A DNA stretch of 64,000 nucleotides, taken from positions 1 to 64,000 of the forward strand of contig UQHL01000002.1 in NCBI GenBank assembly GCA_900540805.1, written 5' to 3'. This DNA is from an uncultured Eubacteriales bacterium. GTDB taxonomy: Bacteria; Bacillota; Clostridia; Christensenellales; Borkfalkiaceae. The notes below the pieces were generated by a model, which worked only from the letters and a program-made list of their open reading frames with translations, had not been told where the DNA came from and did not search any database. The translations under genes and the position numbers were made by a program. Of the stretch, positions 38,790-46,971 are shown piece by piece; position 1 is the first letter of the stretch; each line of letters begins with the position of its first letter.

Positions 38790-39509
38790 TTATAGTTTTT
38801 CCGTCAGCACGCGGCAGGCCTCCCTGCCCAGCAGCTTGGGAAGGATTTCCTCCTTCGTCCCCGCCCGCTCCACTTCCCCGCCCGCGATCACCACGATTTT
38901 ATCCGCGATGTCGAGGATTCTTTCCTGATGGGAAATGATGAGGATACTGCCGTTCGTCTTGTCGTACATCTTCTGAAAGACGTTGATGAGGTTGCCGAAG
39001 CTCCACAGGTCGATCCCCGCCTCCGGCTCGTCGAATACGGAAAGCTTTGTCCCGCGGGCGAGAATGGTGGCGATTTCTATCCGCTTGAGCTCCCCGCCCG
39101 AGAGCGAAGCGTTTACCTCGCGGTCGAGATAATCCCTCGCGCAAAGCCCCACCTCCGAAAGATACGCGCAGGCGTCGGACACGTTTGCGCTTCTGCCCGC
39201 TGCGATCGATATGAGGTCGCGCACCGTCAGCCCCTTGAAGCGGACGGGCTGCTGGAAGGCGTAAGAAATCCCCCGTTTCGCCCGTTCCGTGACGGACAGA
39301 GACGTGATATCCTCGCCGTCGAATAAAATTTTTCCTTCCGTCGGCGTTATGATACCCGCGATGACCTTTGCCAGCGTCGATTTTCCGCCGCCGTTCGGCC
39401 CCGTAAACGCCACAAAGCGTTCGGACAAGGACAGATTCACGTCCTTTAATATCGTTTTTTCACCCTGCTCGTCGCTTACGCGATAGGTGACGTGTTCCAA
39501 TTGAAGCAT
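38790..39509 (-). CDS. sufC: Fe-S assembly ATPase SufC
   Basis: A 239-residue ABC-type ATPase without membrane domain. Walker A GPNGGGKST, Q-loop in SYAFQQPVRF, signature ASLSGGELKRIEIATIL, Walker B LSVFDEPEAGIDLW, and ILIISHQERIL with the switch His. The LSGGELKRIE signature and EAGID motif are SufC-specific. It powers conformational change in the SufBD scaffold during [4Fe-4S] assembly. The ATG at 39509 has a CGGAGAA site. Together with the next gene it forms the minimal SUF unit; nadA, whose product needs a [4Fe-4S] cluster, is just upstream. Confidence 0.95.
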   Translation of the reverse strand: MLQLEHVTYRVSDEQGEKTILKDVNLSLSERFVAFTGPNGGGKSTLAKVIAGIITPTEGKILFDGEDITSLSVTERAKRGISYAFQQPVRFKGLTVRDLISIAAGRSANVSDACAYLSEVGLCARDYLDREVNASLSGGELKRIEIATILARGTKLSVFDEPEAGIDLWSFGNLINVFQKMYDKTNGSILIISHQERILDIADKIVVIAGGEVERAGTKEEILPKLLGREACRVLTEKL

Positions 39510-39573
39510 AGCATTTCTCCGAATTTTCAATCCGTATTTTTTATTTTTCGGGCAAACTGTTTTTTTCCGATTT

Positions 39574-40485
39574 TCAGCCCAGCTCGAGCATCGCGTCGAT
39601 ACACCCGCGGGCCTTAACGAGAATTTCCGCGCTCAACGAGATCTGTTCGCATCCCTCTTTCAGCGCCCGATAAACGTCGGGCAGCGTCGTCGCCTTCATG
39701 TTGGGGCAGATGAGCTCTTTCGTCAGAGGATAAAACTTTTTATCGGGATATTCAAAGCCCAGATGCTCGGCGACAGAAACCTCCGTGCCGATGATAAACT
39801 CCTTTTCGTCGCAACGGCGCACGTAATCCATGATCCCCGCCGTGGAACCGACGTAATCGGCGTACGCCAACACCTCCGCCTTACATTCGGGATGGGCGAG
39901 AAGCTTCGCCTGCGGATGCGCCGCCTTAGACTCCGCCGCGTCGCGCGCGGAGAGACACGCATGGACGGGACAGCCGCCCCGCATGAAATGTAATTTCTTT
40001 TCGGGACATTTCGACTGCACGTAAGCCCCCAGATTGACGTCGGGGATAAAGAGCACGTCGCGGGCGGGAAGCTTATGTACGATCTCCACGGCGGACGAGG
40101 AGGTGACGCAGACGTCGCTCACCGCCTTGAGCTCCGCCGTCGTATTGACGTAAGCGACCGTCATACAATCGGGGTATTTTTTCTTTTCGTTTAATACCTG
40201 CTCGGGGGTAAGCTGCTCCGCCATGGGACAGCCCGCGATGGGATTGGAAAGATATACCGTCTTTTCGGGGGAAAGAATCTTCACCGTTTCCGCCATAAAC
40301 CGCACGCCGCACATCAGCACTTTATCGCGCACGTCGCTTTTCGCTTTCATGCTCAGCTGAAACGAATCGCCCGTAAAATCCGCGATCTCCACAACGTCGT
40401 GCGACTGATAGGTATGCGCGAGAATGCACACTCCCTTCTCCTTTTTCAAGCGCAAAATTTCACTTTGCATCTCTTGAACAGTCAT
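39574..40485 (-). CDS. nadA: Quinolinate synthase
   Basis: A 303-residue enzyme that condenses iminoaspartate and dihydroxyacetone phosphate to quinolinate in NAD biosynthesis. The three [4Fe-4S] ligands are visible: Cys86 (AGCPMAEQ), Cys172 (GGCPVHAC) and Cys260 (ELICPNMK). AHTYQSHDVVEIADFTGDS near the N-terminus is the typical NadA start (usually AHYYQ). nadB and nadC are not in the window. It is the first gene of a run with sufC-sufB, joining a cluster-dependent enzyme with its assembly machinery. Its own promoter is at 40578-40606. Confidence 0.96.
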   Translation of the reverse strand: MTVQEMQSEILRLKKEKGVCILAHTYQSHDVVEIADFTGDSFQLSMKAKSDVRDKVLMCGVRFMAETVKILSPEKTVYLSNPIAGCPMAEQLTPEQVLNEKKKYPDCMTVAYVNTTAELKAVSDVCVTSSSAVEIVHKLPARDVLFIPDVNLGAYVQSKCPEKKLHFMRGGCPVHACLSARDAAESKAAHPQAKLLAHPECKAEVLAYADYVGSTAGIMDYVRRCDEKEFIIGTEVSVAEHLGFEYPDKKFYPLTKELICPNMKATTLPDVYRALKEGCEQISLSAEILVKARGCIDAMLELG

Positions 40486-40577
40486 ACTCTTCTACTTCCT
40501 TTTCGTGGTTTTCTCTTTCCTTTTCCCCAAAGGGCCGCACGCGGTCTTCCGCGCGCCCCCTCCGATTGCCGTCCTTT

Positions 40578-40606
40578 ATTATACCACACTCCCGCCGATT
40601 TGTAAA
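40578..40606 (-). promoter_or_regulatory. Promoter of nadA-sufC-sufB
   Basis: TTTACA (40606-40601) and TATAAT (40583-40578), 17-base spacer, minus strand, about 90 bases before nadA. The leader between them has a GC-rich imperfect hairpin around 40530-40562 (CGCACGCGG ... CCGCGCG). Confidence 0.75.
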
Positions 40607-40690
40607 CAAAATTTTACGCCTTTATTCGCCATAATTTCATACTAAATTGATAGGAATTAAAAAAAATGCTGCGCCGCACGGAAAAATTTT

Positions 40691-41353
40691 TCAGAATATC
40701 TCCATCAGCAGGGTGTTTTCCTTCAGCCAGGCGCGTTTTTTCTTATAATCGGGGACGTATTTTTCCACCGCAGCCCAAAAGGCCTTGCCGTGATTTTTAT
40801 AAAAGGTATGCGACAGCTCGTGCACGGCGACGTAATCGATCACTTCTACGGGCGCATACAGCAGGCGAAAGGAAAAATGCAGGGCGTCGTTATACGAACA
40901 GGAGCCCCACCGCGTCTTTGCCGACGTGACGGAAAGGGAGGGATAGGAAGCGCCCATTTCCGACGCGCGGCGGGCGCAGATCGCCGAGAGGATACGCTTC
41001 GCGTTTTCCTTCAGCCATTTCACCAGCCGCTCGCGGGAATTTTCCCGCGGCAGAAACACTTCCCGCGCGTTTTCGTCGTAACGGACGCGGGTTCCGTCGT
41101 AAAGACGGATTACGCACTCCTTTCCCATCAGCAAAAAACGGTACCCGTCGAGGCTTTCGGGCGGAAGTCGCAGCCCTGCCCCTTTCGTTTTTTCTTTCTG
41201 ACGGACGATCCAGCTTTCCTTTTCCCGCAAAAACGCACAAATCCGCTCCTCGCCGCAGCGCAGAGGAGCGCGGACAATCAGCCGTCCGAAAGGGTCGATC
41301 GAAATGGACAGCGTCCTGCGGCGGGAACGGATAATTTTATCGGGTAAGATCAT
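40691..41353 (-). CDS. YgjP/DUF45-type zinc metalloprotease
   Basis: A 220-residue protein of the YgjP-WbpO-like metallopeptidase family. The catalytic motif HELSH with downstream YKNHGKAFW (third metal ligand region) and the family's RWGSCS motif are visible. The N-terminal half is a beta domain (RRRTLSISIDPFGRLIVRAP). Members are cytoplasmic zinc proteases of unclear substrate, often near restriction-modification or housekeeping genes. It has no obvious operon partner here. Confidence 0.9.
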   Translation of the reverse strand: MILPDKIIRSRRRTLSISIDPFGRLIVRAPLRCGEERICAFLREKESWIVRQKEKTKGAGLRLPPESLDGYRFLLMGKECVIRLYDGTRVRYDENAREVFLPRENSRERLVKWLKENAKRILSAICARRASEMGASYPSLSVTSAKTRWGSCSYNDALHFSFRLLYAPVEVIDYVAVHELSHTFYKNHGKAFWAAVEKYVPDYKKKRAWLKENTLLMEIF

Positions 41354-41371
41354 AACTTTTTAAGTCGTCCT

Positions 41372-41400
41372 AAAAAATTTCCCCGCGGCTGTGCGGGGAG
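41372..41400 (-). terminator. Terminator after galE
   Basis: A 6-bp GC stem (CCCCGC 41381-41386 with GCGGGG 41393-41398) followed on the minus strand by AAATTTTTT. Confidence 0.8.
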
Positions 41401-41407
41401 TTTACTA

Positions 41408-42421
41408 TTATTTATCGTAACCGTTGGGGTTGGTGCTCTGCCACTTCCATTGGGAAGCGCACATTTCCTCGATGCCGTATTTTGCCTTCCAATGCAGTTC
41501 CTTTTCGGCCTTGTCGGGGCAGGCATAGCAGGCGGCGATGTCCCCGGGACGACGGTCGCAGATTTTATAGGGCAGTTTTTTGCCGCAGGCCTTTTCGAAA
41601 GCGTGGATCATGTCCAGAACGCTGTATCCGTGGCCCGTGCCGAGGTTGTAGATGTGCACGCCCGCTTCCCGGCAGTATTCGATTGCGGCGATATGCCCCA
41701 GCGCAAGATCCACGACGTGGATATAATCGCGCACGCCCGTTCCGTCGGGGGTATCGTAATCGTTGCCGTAAACCTGAATACAGGACAGCTTTCCGCTGGC
41801 CACCTGCGCGACGTACGGCATCAGATTGTTGGGGATACCCTTCGGATCCTCGCCGATCAGCCCGCTTTCGTGCGCGCCGACGGGATTGAAATAACGAAGC
41901 AGAATGATATTCCAGCCCTCGTCCGCCTTATAGACGTCCTGCATGATGTTTTCCAGCATCAGCTTGGTGCTGCCGTAGGGATTTGTAGTAGATAGACGGC
42001 AGTCCTCGTCCAGCGGCAGGCGCTCGGGGGTGCCGTAAACGGTGGCGGAGGAGGAGAAAATAATCTTTTTCACATTGTATTTTTCCATCACCTCGAGGAG
42101 GGTGACCGTACCGCCGATATTATTTTCGTAATATTTGAGGGGAATTTTACAGCTTTCGCCCACAGCCTTCAGCCCCGCGAAATGAATGACGGCGTCGATC
42201 TTGTTTTCCTGAAAGATCTTTTCCGTCCCCTCCCGATCGCGGATATCCGTCTCGTAAAATTTTACCTTTTTACCCGTCAGCTTTTCCACGCGCCGCAGGC
42301 TCTCCTCGCTGGAGTTGGAGAGATTATCCATCACGACGACGCCGTACCCCTTTTCGAGGAGTTCCAATACAGTATGGGAGCCGATAAATCCGCTTCCGCC
42401 GGTGACCAGGATCGTTTCCAT
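41408..42421 (-). CDS. galE: UDP-glucose 4-epimerase
   Basis: A 337-residue short-chain dehydrogenase-type epimerase converting UDP-galactose and UDP-glucose. NAD-binding GGSGFIGSHT (residues 7-16), HFAGLKAVGES, catalytic SSSATVYG (Ser) and YGSTKLMLE (Tyr-x3-Lys), RYFNPVGAHESG, and VRDYIHVVDLA are all present. Length is typical (338 in E. coli). It stands alone with its own terminator; a weak promoter (TATACT around 42457) may drive it. It supplies UDP-galactose for cell-surface polysaccharide or galactose catabolism. Confidence 0.96.
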   Translation of the reverse strand: METILVTGGSGFIGSHTVLELLEKGYGVVVMDNLSNSSEESLRRVEKLTGKKVKFYETDIRDREGTEKIFQENKIDAVIHFAGLKAVGESCKIPLKYYENNIGGTVTLLEVMEKYNVKKIIFSSSATVYGTPERLPLDEDCRLSTTNPYGSTKLMLENIMQDVYKADEGWNIILLRYFNPVGAHESGLIGEDPKGIPNNLMPYVAQVASGKLSCIQVYGNDYDTPDGTGVRDYIHVVDLALGHIAAIEYCREAGVHIYNLGTGHGYSVLDMIHAFEKACGKKLPYKICDRRPGDIAACYACPDKAEKELHWKAKYGIEEMCASQWKWQSTNPNGYDK

Positions 42422-42538
42422 ATAATTTACCTCCGAAATTTTATTCGTCCGTTACAGTATAGCATACCGCATTGCATATGTATATATGTATTTTTATCGG
42501 ATATCTATAAAATCCGATACTTTTTTCTTCGGGGAAGG

Positions 42539-43810
42539 TCATTCATCGTCCTCGTGGATGTTTTCTCCTTCCGTCCGCCGCGAACGGATTTTGAGCACCT
42601 TCTGCCGCGTGGCCTTCACCACCTTGATCTCGAGAAACTTAAATTTTATGATTTCGCCCACGGTCGGGATACCGCCGTAAATCTCGGTTACCCAGCCGCC
42701 GACGGTGTTCGACTCGATGTCGTCGTCGAGCTTCAGGCCGTAAAGCTCGAAAAACTCTTCCAGCTCGCACTTGCCGTCCACCCAATACTCGCCCTCGGCG
42801 ATTTTGCCGTAAAGAACCTCCTCTTCGTCGTGTTCGTCCCAGATTTCGCCGACCAGTTCTTCGAGAATGTCCTCGAGCGTGACGATACCGACCAGCCCGC
42901 CGTATTCGTCGGAGACGGCCGCCATGTGTATCTTCTGTTTCTGAAGCTGTTTCAAAAGCGTGGAAATGCGGGTGTATTCGGAAGTGAACACGATGTTTTG
43001 AACCACGTGTCCGATTTCCTTTTCGCCCTTTAAGTACGCGCTGTAAAAATCCCGCTCGTGCACCAGGCCGATGACGTTGTCGATGGTATCTTTATAGACG
43101 GGCAGGCGCGAATAATTATTTTCGCGGAATATCTGCAGAATTTCCTCCATAGAGCTTTGGCTGTCGATCGCGATCACGTCCACGCGGGGGACGAGGATAT
43201 CCTCCACCTTCAGATCGTCGAATTCCAGCGCGGAACGCACCAGCTCGGATTCGTCCTCCCTTAAAGTGCCGTCCTCCTCCGCCTCATCGACGAGGGACAT
43301 CAGCTCGGCGTCCGTCACCGCGTCGTCGGGATTGAGCTTGAATATCTTCGACAGCAGCTTTTTATAGCAGCCGAAGATAAAGCTGACGGGGATCAGAAGC
43401 CAATAGAAGAGCTGCATGCCGGGATAGAACAGATAGCAGCACTTTTCGGGATAGATGCTCGCGAGGTATTTGGGCGTAATCTCGCCGAAAATCAATACCG
43501 CCACGGTGAGGACGGCCGTCGAAACGGTGGTCGCTTCCGAGGGATTGGCGAGCAGCTTTCCGAACAGAATCGTGCCCAGCGCGGAAGCGGTGAGATTTAC
43601 GACGTTGTTGCCGATTAAAATGGCCGTGATGAGTTTGTCGTATTTTTCCTCGGCAAAGGCGTAAACCGCTTTGGCATTCTTTTTGCCGAGCGCAACCATG
43701 CTTTTCAGCTTGATTTTATTGGCGCAGGAATAAGCCGTTTCCGTGCCCGAAAAGAAGCCCGAGAGCAGTACGAGTATAACGATCGCAATAGATAGAGGGA
43801 CGATGTCCAT
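42539..43810 (-). CDS. CNNM/CorC-type (HlyC/UPF0053) membrane protein
   Basis: A 423-residue protein. Residues 1-190 form the DUF21 (CNNM) membrane domain with about four helices, including the small-residue-rich LLSGFFSGTETAYSCANKIK start and INPDDA-type cytoplasmic link. Two CBS domains follow (about 200-320, with ILVPRVDVIAI and MAAVSDEYGGLVGIVTLEDI), then a CorC_HlyC transporter-associated domain. Family members transport Mg2+ or Na+/Mg2+ and sense nucleotides by the CBS pair. Its promoter at 43870-43898 gives a short leader. Confidence 0.93.
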   Translation of the reverse strand: MDIVPLSIAIVILVLLSGFFSGTETAYSCANKIKLKSMVALGKKNAKAVYAFAEEKYDKLITAILIGNNVVNLTASALGTILFGKLLANPSEATTVSTAVLTVAVLIFGEITPKYLASIYPEKCCYLFYPGMQLFYWLLIPVSFIFGCYKKLLSKIFKLNPDDAVTDAELMSLVDEAEEDGTLREDESELVRSALEFDDLKVEDILVPRVDVIAIDSQSSMEEILQIFRENNYSRLPVYKDTIDNVIGLVHERDFYSAYLKGEKEIGHVVQNIVFTSEYTRISTLLKQLQKQKIHMAAVSDEYGGLVGIVTLEDILEELVGEIWDEHDEEEVLYGKIAEGEYWVDGKCELEEFFELYGLKLDDDIESNTVGGWVTEIYGGIPTVGEIIKFKFLEIKVVKATRQKVLKIRSRRTEGENIHEDDE

Positions 43811-43869
43811 AGATCCTCCGAATAAAACCTGGCGGGAGAATCCGCAAATTCCCCTTTATCACCTTTATT

Positions 43870-43898
43870 ATCATACTATATTTACACCGATTTGTCAA
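43870..43898 (-). promoter_or_regulatory. Promoter of the CNNM-type gene
   Basis: TTGACA (43898-43893) and TATGAT (43875-43870), 17-base spacer, minus strand. Confidence 0.8.
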
Positions 43899-43985
43899 GA
43901 AGCAAACGTCCCCGCGCCGATTTTTCGCATAAAATAATACTTATTTTACTTTTTTTGCTGCAATCGTTCATTTGCTTTCTCCCCC

Positions 43986-44014
43986 TTGACTTTTCCGAAG
44001 CTTTGCTTTATGAT
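43986..44014 (+). promoter_or_regulatory. Distal promoter upstream of the AraC-type gene
   Basis: TTGACT (43986-43991) and TATGAT (44009-44014), 17-base spacer. It would give a ~190-base leader to the start codon at 44213. Confidence 0.65.
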
Positions 44015-44212
44015 AGAAAGGCGAAAAACTCTGCCGGAAAGGAACAAAATTTTTATTCGCTTCCGACGGAAGCGGCCGCAGAGCTTTCGCACGCTATCCC
44101 CCGCAACGTCGGGCAAAAATCCTCCGCGGGGACAGGCTCGCAATTTTTGCTCGCTTTCCGCGAGGACAAAGGCAAATATTTTCCGTATAATAGAACTCAA
44201 GAAGGTGAGACA

Positions 44213-45070
44213 ATGGATTGGATAGAAAAACTCAACGAAGCTCTGGACTATATCGAAGCAAATCTCGACGGGGAAATCGACGTCGGCCTCGCCGCAAAAA
44301 AGGCGCTTTGTTCTTCCTTTCATTTCCAGCGCATGTTTACGTATATCGCGGGACAGACGCTGGGCGAATATATCCGCAGGCGCAGAATGACGCTCGCCGC
44401 GTTCGAGCTGGGCAATTCGGACGTCAAGGTCGTCGATCTGGCGCTGAAATACGGATACGATTCGCCCACGGCGTTCACCCGCGCGTTTCATGCCATCCAC
44501 GGCGTGACGCCGAAAGCCGCGCGGGAAAAGGGAAACGTTTTATCCGCCTATCCCCGGCTCACCTTTATTTTATCTGTAAAAGGAGAATATGCCATGAACT
44601 ACAAGATCGAACACAACAAAGGCTTCCGGATCGTCGGCGCCGTCACGAGGGAACACATGACCATGGAAGACTGTATGGAAAAAGTTCCGCAGTTTTGGAA
44701 ACGGACGCACGAGGCGGGCCTGCTTCCCAAAATCTGGGCGCTGATGGACGGGTCGAAGCCCGAAGGCGTGCTGGGGGTCTCGGCCTGCGACGGCGGAGAG
44801 TTTTCCGGCTATTATATCGCGGTGGCGACAAAAGCGCCCTGTCCCGAGGAGCTGGAGGAGTACGACGTCCCCGAAGGCGATTGGGCTGTTTTCGACTGCG
44901 TCGGCAAGATGCCCGAAGCGATACAGAACTTGCAAAGGCGAATCATGACGGAGTGGCTTCCCACTTCGGGATACGCGTATGCCCCTGCGCCCGATATCGA
45001 GGTATATCTGACGGAAACGAACGGCCCGCAGTCGCGGGCGCAGGTATGGCTCCCGATCGTCAAAAAGTAA
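44213..45070 (+). CDS. AraC-type regulator with GyrI-like effector domain
   Basis: A 285-residue protein. Residues 1-105 hold two helix-turn-helix motifs of AraC/XylS type (VGLAAKKALCSSFHFQRMFTY and VVDLALKYGYDSPTAFTRAFHAIHG). Residues 125-285 form a GyrI-like small-molecule domain (FRIVGAVTREHMTMEDC, VPEGDWAVFDCVG, PDIEVYLTE). The ATG at 44213 has an AAGGTGAG site; the open frame further up has none. Such regulators (Rob/BmrR-like) sense hydrophobic compounds and activate efflux or stress genes. It is monocistronic with its own terminator. Confidence 0.9.
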   Translation: MDWIEKLNEALDYIEANLDGEIDVGLAAKKALCSSFHFQRMFTYIAGQTLGEYIRRRRMTLAAFELGNSDVKVVDLALKYGYDSPTAFTRAFHAIHGVTPKAAREKGNVLSAYPRLTFILSVKGEYAMNYKIEHNKGFRIVGAVTREHMTMEDCMEKVPQFWKRTHEAGLLPKIWALMDGSKPEGVLGVSACDGGEFSGYYIAVATKAPCPEELEEYDVPEGDWAVFDCVGKMPEAIQNLQRRIMTEWLPTSGYAYAPAPDIEVYLTETNGPQSRAQVWLPIVKK

Positions 45071-45083
45071 AGTCCGTACGACA

Positions 45084-45112
45084 AAAAGCTCTCCCGACGC
45101 GGGAGAGCTTTT
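45084..45112 (+). terminator. Terminator of the AraC-type gene
   Basis: A 12-bp perfect stem (45084-45095 with 45101-45112) with a 5-base loop, ending in TTTT on the plus strand. Confidence 0.9.
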
Positions 45113-45284
45113 ACTTCGACAGTCAAAACAGAAAAACGATACCTTCAACGCACCGGCTTCGCCCGGCGTTTCGCTTAAAATTTTGTAAAGAAGCGCCGCC
45201 CCTTCAATCCTTCGAAGCCTACGGACGCCCTTTTAACAGCCTTAATCCAGGGAAAACACGCGCCCGACAAGCTTACCCTCCGCC

Positions 45285-45698
45285 TTAATAGACCTTATAA
45301 AACAAAACGAGAAAGACGATCGCAGCGGCAAAGAAAGCAAGCCCCGTGAAAAACAGAAAGGAATAGCCCCTGAGCTTTCCGCCGCCGTGCTTGCGTTCCT
45401 TATACTCGGCATAGGTTTCGTCCGATTTATTCATAAATGGAATGAGCATGCGGAAAAGCCTGCCCAGCGAATAGCTCAGCCCGTCGAAAATCCCGCCGTT
45501 GCTGACGGCCAAAAGCGCCGTGACCAGCATCAAAATGACGCCGGGAATCGTAAAGGCGTCGCAGAGATTTTTATATTTTTGCAGCAGTTCCGTCTGATGA
45601 AAATATCCTTGCGAAAAGAGCACGCCCAGCGTCATGGCGCCGCCGACGGCAAAGGCGATCAGATATTTTACCAGCGTCTTTACGAGCTTTTTATCCAC
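45285..45698 (-). CDS. DUF3899 membrane protein
   Basis: A 137-residue protein with three transmembrane helices (about 12-30, 48-66, 112-134) and a basic cytoplasmic loop containing YAEYKERKHGG, a feature of the DUF3899 family of Firmicutes. Function unknown. It lies 10 bases after oppF in the same direction, so it is probably transcribed with the oligopeptide transporter, as the last gene of that operon. Confidence 0.8.
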   Translation of the reverse strand: MDKKLVKTLVKYLIAFAVGGAMTLGVLFSQGYFHQTELLQKYKNLCDAFTIPGVILMLVTALLAVSNGGIFDGLSYSLGRLFRMLIPFMNKSDETYAEYKERKHGGGKLRGYSFLFFTGLAFFAAAIVFLVLFYKVY

Positions 45699-45708
45699 GG
45701 CGGTCTCC

Positions 45709-46971
45709 TCATGCGTTCAGTTCCTTTTTATACCGCTTTTCTTCCGCGTCGTTGCAATAGACGAAATGCCCGGGCGCAATCTCCCGCAGGGAAGGCGTAT
45801 CGACGGAATAATCGTGCTCGGCGAGCGGGTTATAGGTAATCCTCGTGCGCTTCTTTTCGTAGTGCGGGTCGGGAAGCGGAATCGCGGACAACAGGGAACG
45901 GGTATAAGGGTGGAGCGGGTGCGCAAACAATTCGTCCGACGAGGCAAGCTCCACCATTTTTCCGAAATACATGACGCCGATTCTGTCCGAAAAATATTTG
46001 ACGACGGACAGATCGTGCGCGATAAACAAAATGGTCAGGCCCAACCTCTCGCGCAGCTCGTTGAGCAGATTGATCACCTGCGCCTGAATGGACACGTCGA
46101 GCGCCGAAATGGGTTCGTCCGCGATGATCATTTCGGGGTTCATGATGACGGAACGCGCGATACCGATACGCTGGCGCTGTCCGCCCGAAAACTCGTGCGG
46201 GTAACGCCCCGCGTGCTCGCGGACCAGCCCGACCAGCTCGAGAATCTCATAAACCTTTTCCTCGATATATTTTTTATCCTTGATGCCGTTGATGACAAGC
46301 CCCTCGGATACGATTTCCCGCACCGTCATGCGGGGATTGAGCGAGGCGATCGGGTCCTGAAAAATCATCTGTATCTGCGTGATGAGCTTGGTGTGTTTTG
46401 CGATGTGACGGTCGCGCGAATATTCCTTTTTTACGGCCGCAAATTTTTCGGGATCGCCCTTCGCCGCTTCCAGCTTGGGCGCGTATTCCTCGTCCACCCG
46501 CTTCACCTGCGCCTCGGCATACTGCCTGTCGGACGTGGTGTGATCCAGCTTCGCCTCACGGATTTTTCTCCGATTTTCCGCGATAATCCCTTGAAGCTCC
46601 GCCCTTTTCTCCGCTATCCTTTTATCGTTTTCCGCCGCCCTTGAAGGGTCCGCTTTGCTTTCCGCCCGCAAGGCCCCGACGGCTTTTAGCGTCTCCCGTT
46701 TCGCCGCGGCGATCGCGTCGGTATAGGAGCGGGTCCCCGCGCAAATCCTCTGTCCCTTGAAGTAGATATTGCCCGAGGTAATGTCGTAGAGACGGATAAT
46801 CGAGCGTCCCGTGGTCGTCTTGCCGCAGCCCGACTCGCCCACCAGCCCGAACACTTCGCCCTTTTTGATTTCGAAGCTGACGTCGTCCACCGCCTTCAGC
46901 TCCTTTCTTCCCATTTTGAAGTATTGGCAGAGATGCTCCACCCTCAAAAGCACTTCGTTATTGTTCTCCAT
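45709..46971 (-). CDS. oppF: Oligopeptide ABC transporter ATPase OppF, with helical insert
   Basis: A 420-residue ATPase of the Opp/Dpp family. Walker A GESGCGKTT (residues 45-53), Q-loop MIFQDPIASLNPRM (Q205), signature FSGGQRQRIGIARSV, Walker B IIADEPISALD, and the C-terminal HPLHPYTRSLLSAIP typical of OppF. Between about residues 77 and 195 it carries an extra ~118-residue, highly charged, probably coiled-coil insert just before the Q-loop; normal OppF is about 310-330. It starts inside the end of oppD. Pairs with OppD to power peptide uptake. Confidence 0.93.
   Translation of the reverse strand: MENNNEVLLRVEHLCQYFKMGRKELKAVDDVSFEIKKGEVFGLVGESGCGKTTTGRSIIRLYDITSGNIYFKGQRICAGTRSYTDAIAAAKRETLKAVGALRAESKADPSRAAENDKRIAEKRAELQGIIAENRRKIREAKLDHTTSDRQYAEAQVKRVDEEYAPKLEAAKGDPEKFAAVKKEYSRDRHIAKHTKLITQIQMIFQDPIASLNPRMTVREIVSEGLVINGIKDKKYIEEKVYEILELVGLVREHAGRYPHEFSGGQRQRIGIARSVIMNPEMIIADEPISALDVSIQAQVINLLNELRERLGLTILFIAHDLSVVKYFSDRIGVMYFGKMVELASSDELFAHPLHPYTRSLLSAIPLPDPHYEKKRTRITYNPLAEHDYSVDTPSLREIAPGHFVYCNDAEEKRYKKELNA

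Larger units (their letters stand above)
43811..44212. other. Divergent intergenic region before the AraC-type gene
   Basis: 402 bases with two opposed promoters at 43870-43898 (minus) and 43986-44014 (plus). The remaining ~200 bases to the AraC-type start form a leader with a second possible -10 (TATAAT at 44186-44191). Open frames crossing it are without ribosome sites and I do not call them genes. Confidence 0.6.

Noticed and set aside
43892..44212. N-terminal extension of the AraC-type protein with a hydrophobic stretch
   Set aside because: The frame is open by chance; a clear ribosome site stands only before the ATG at 44213, and a promoter at 43986-44014 lies inside the extension.
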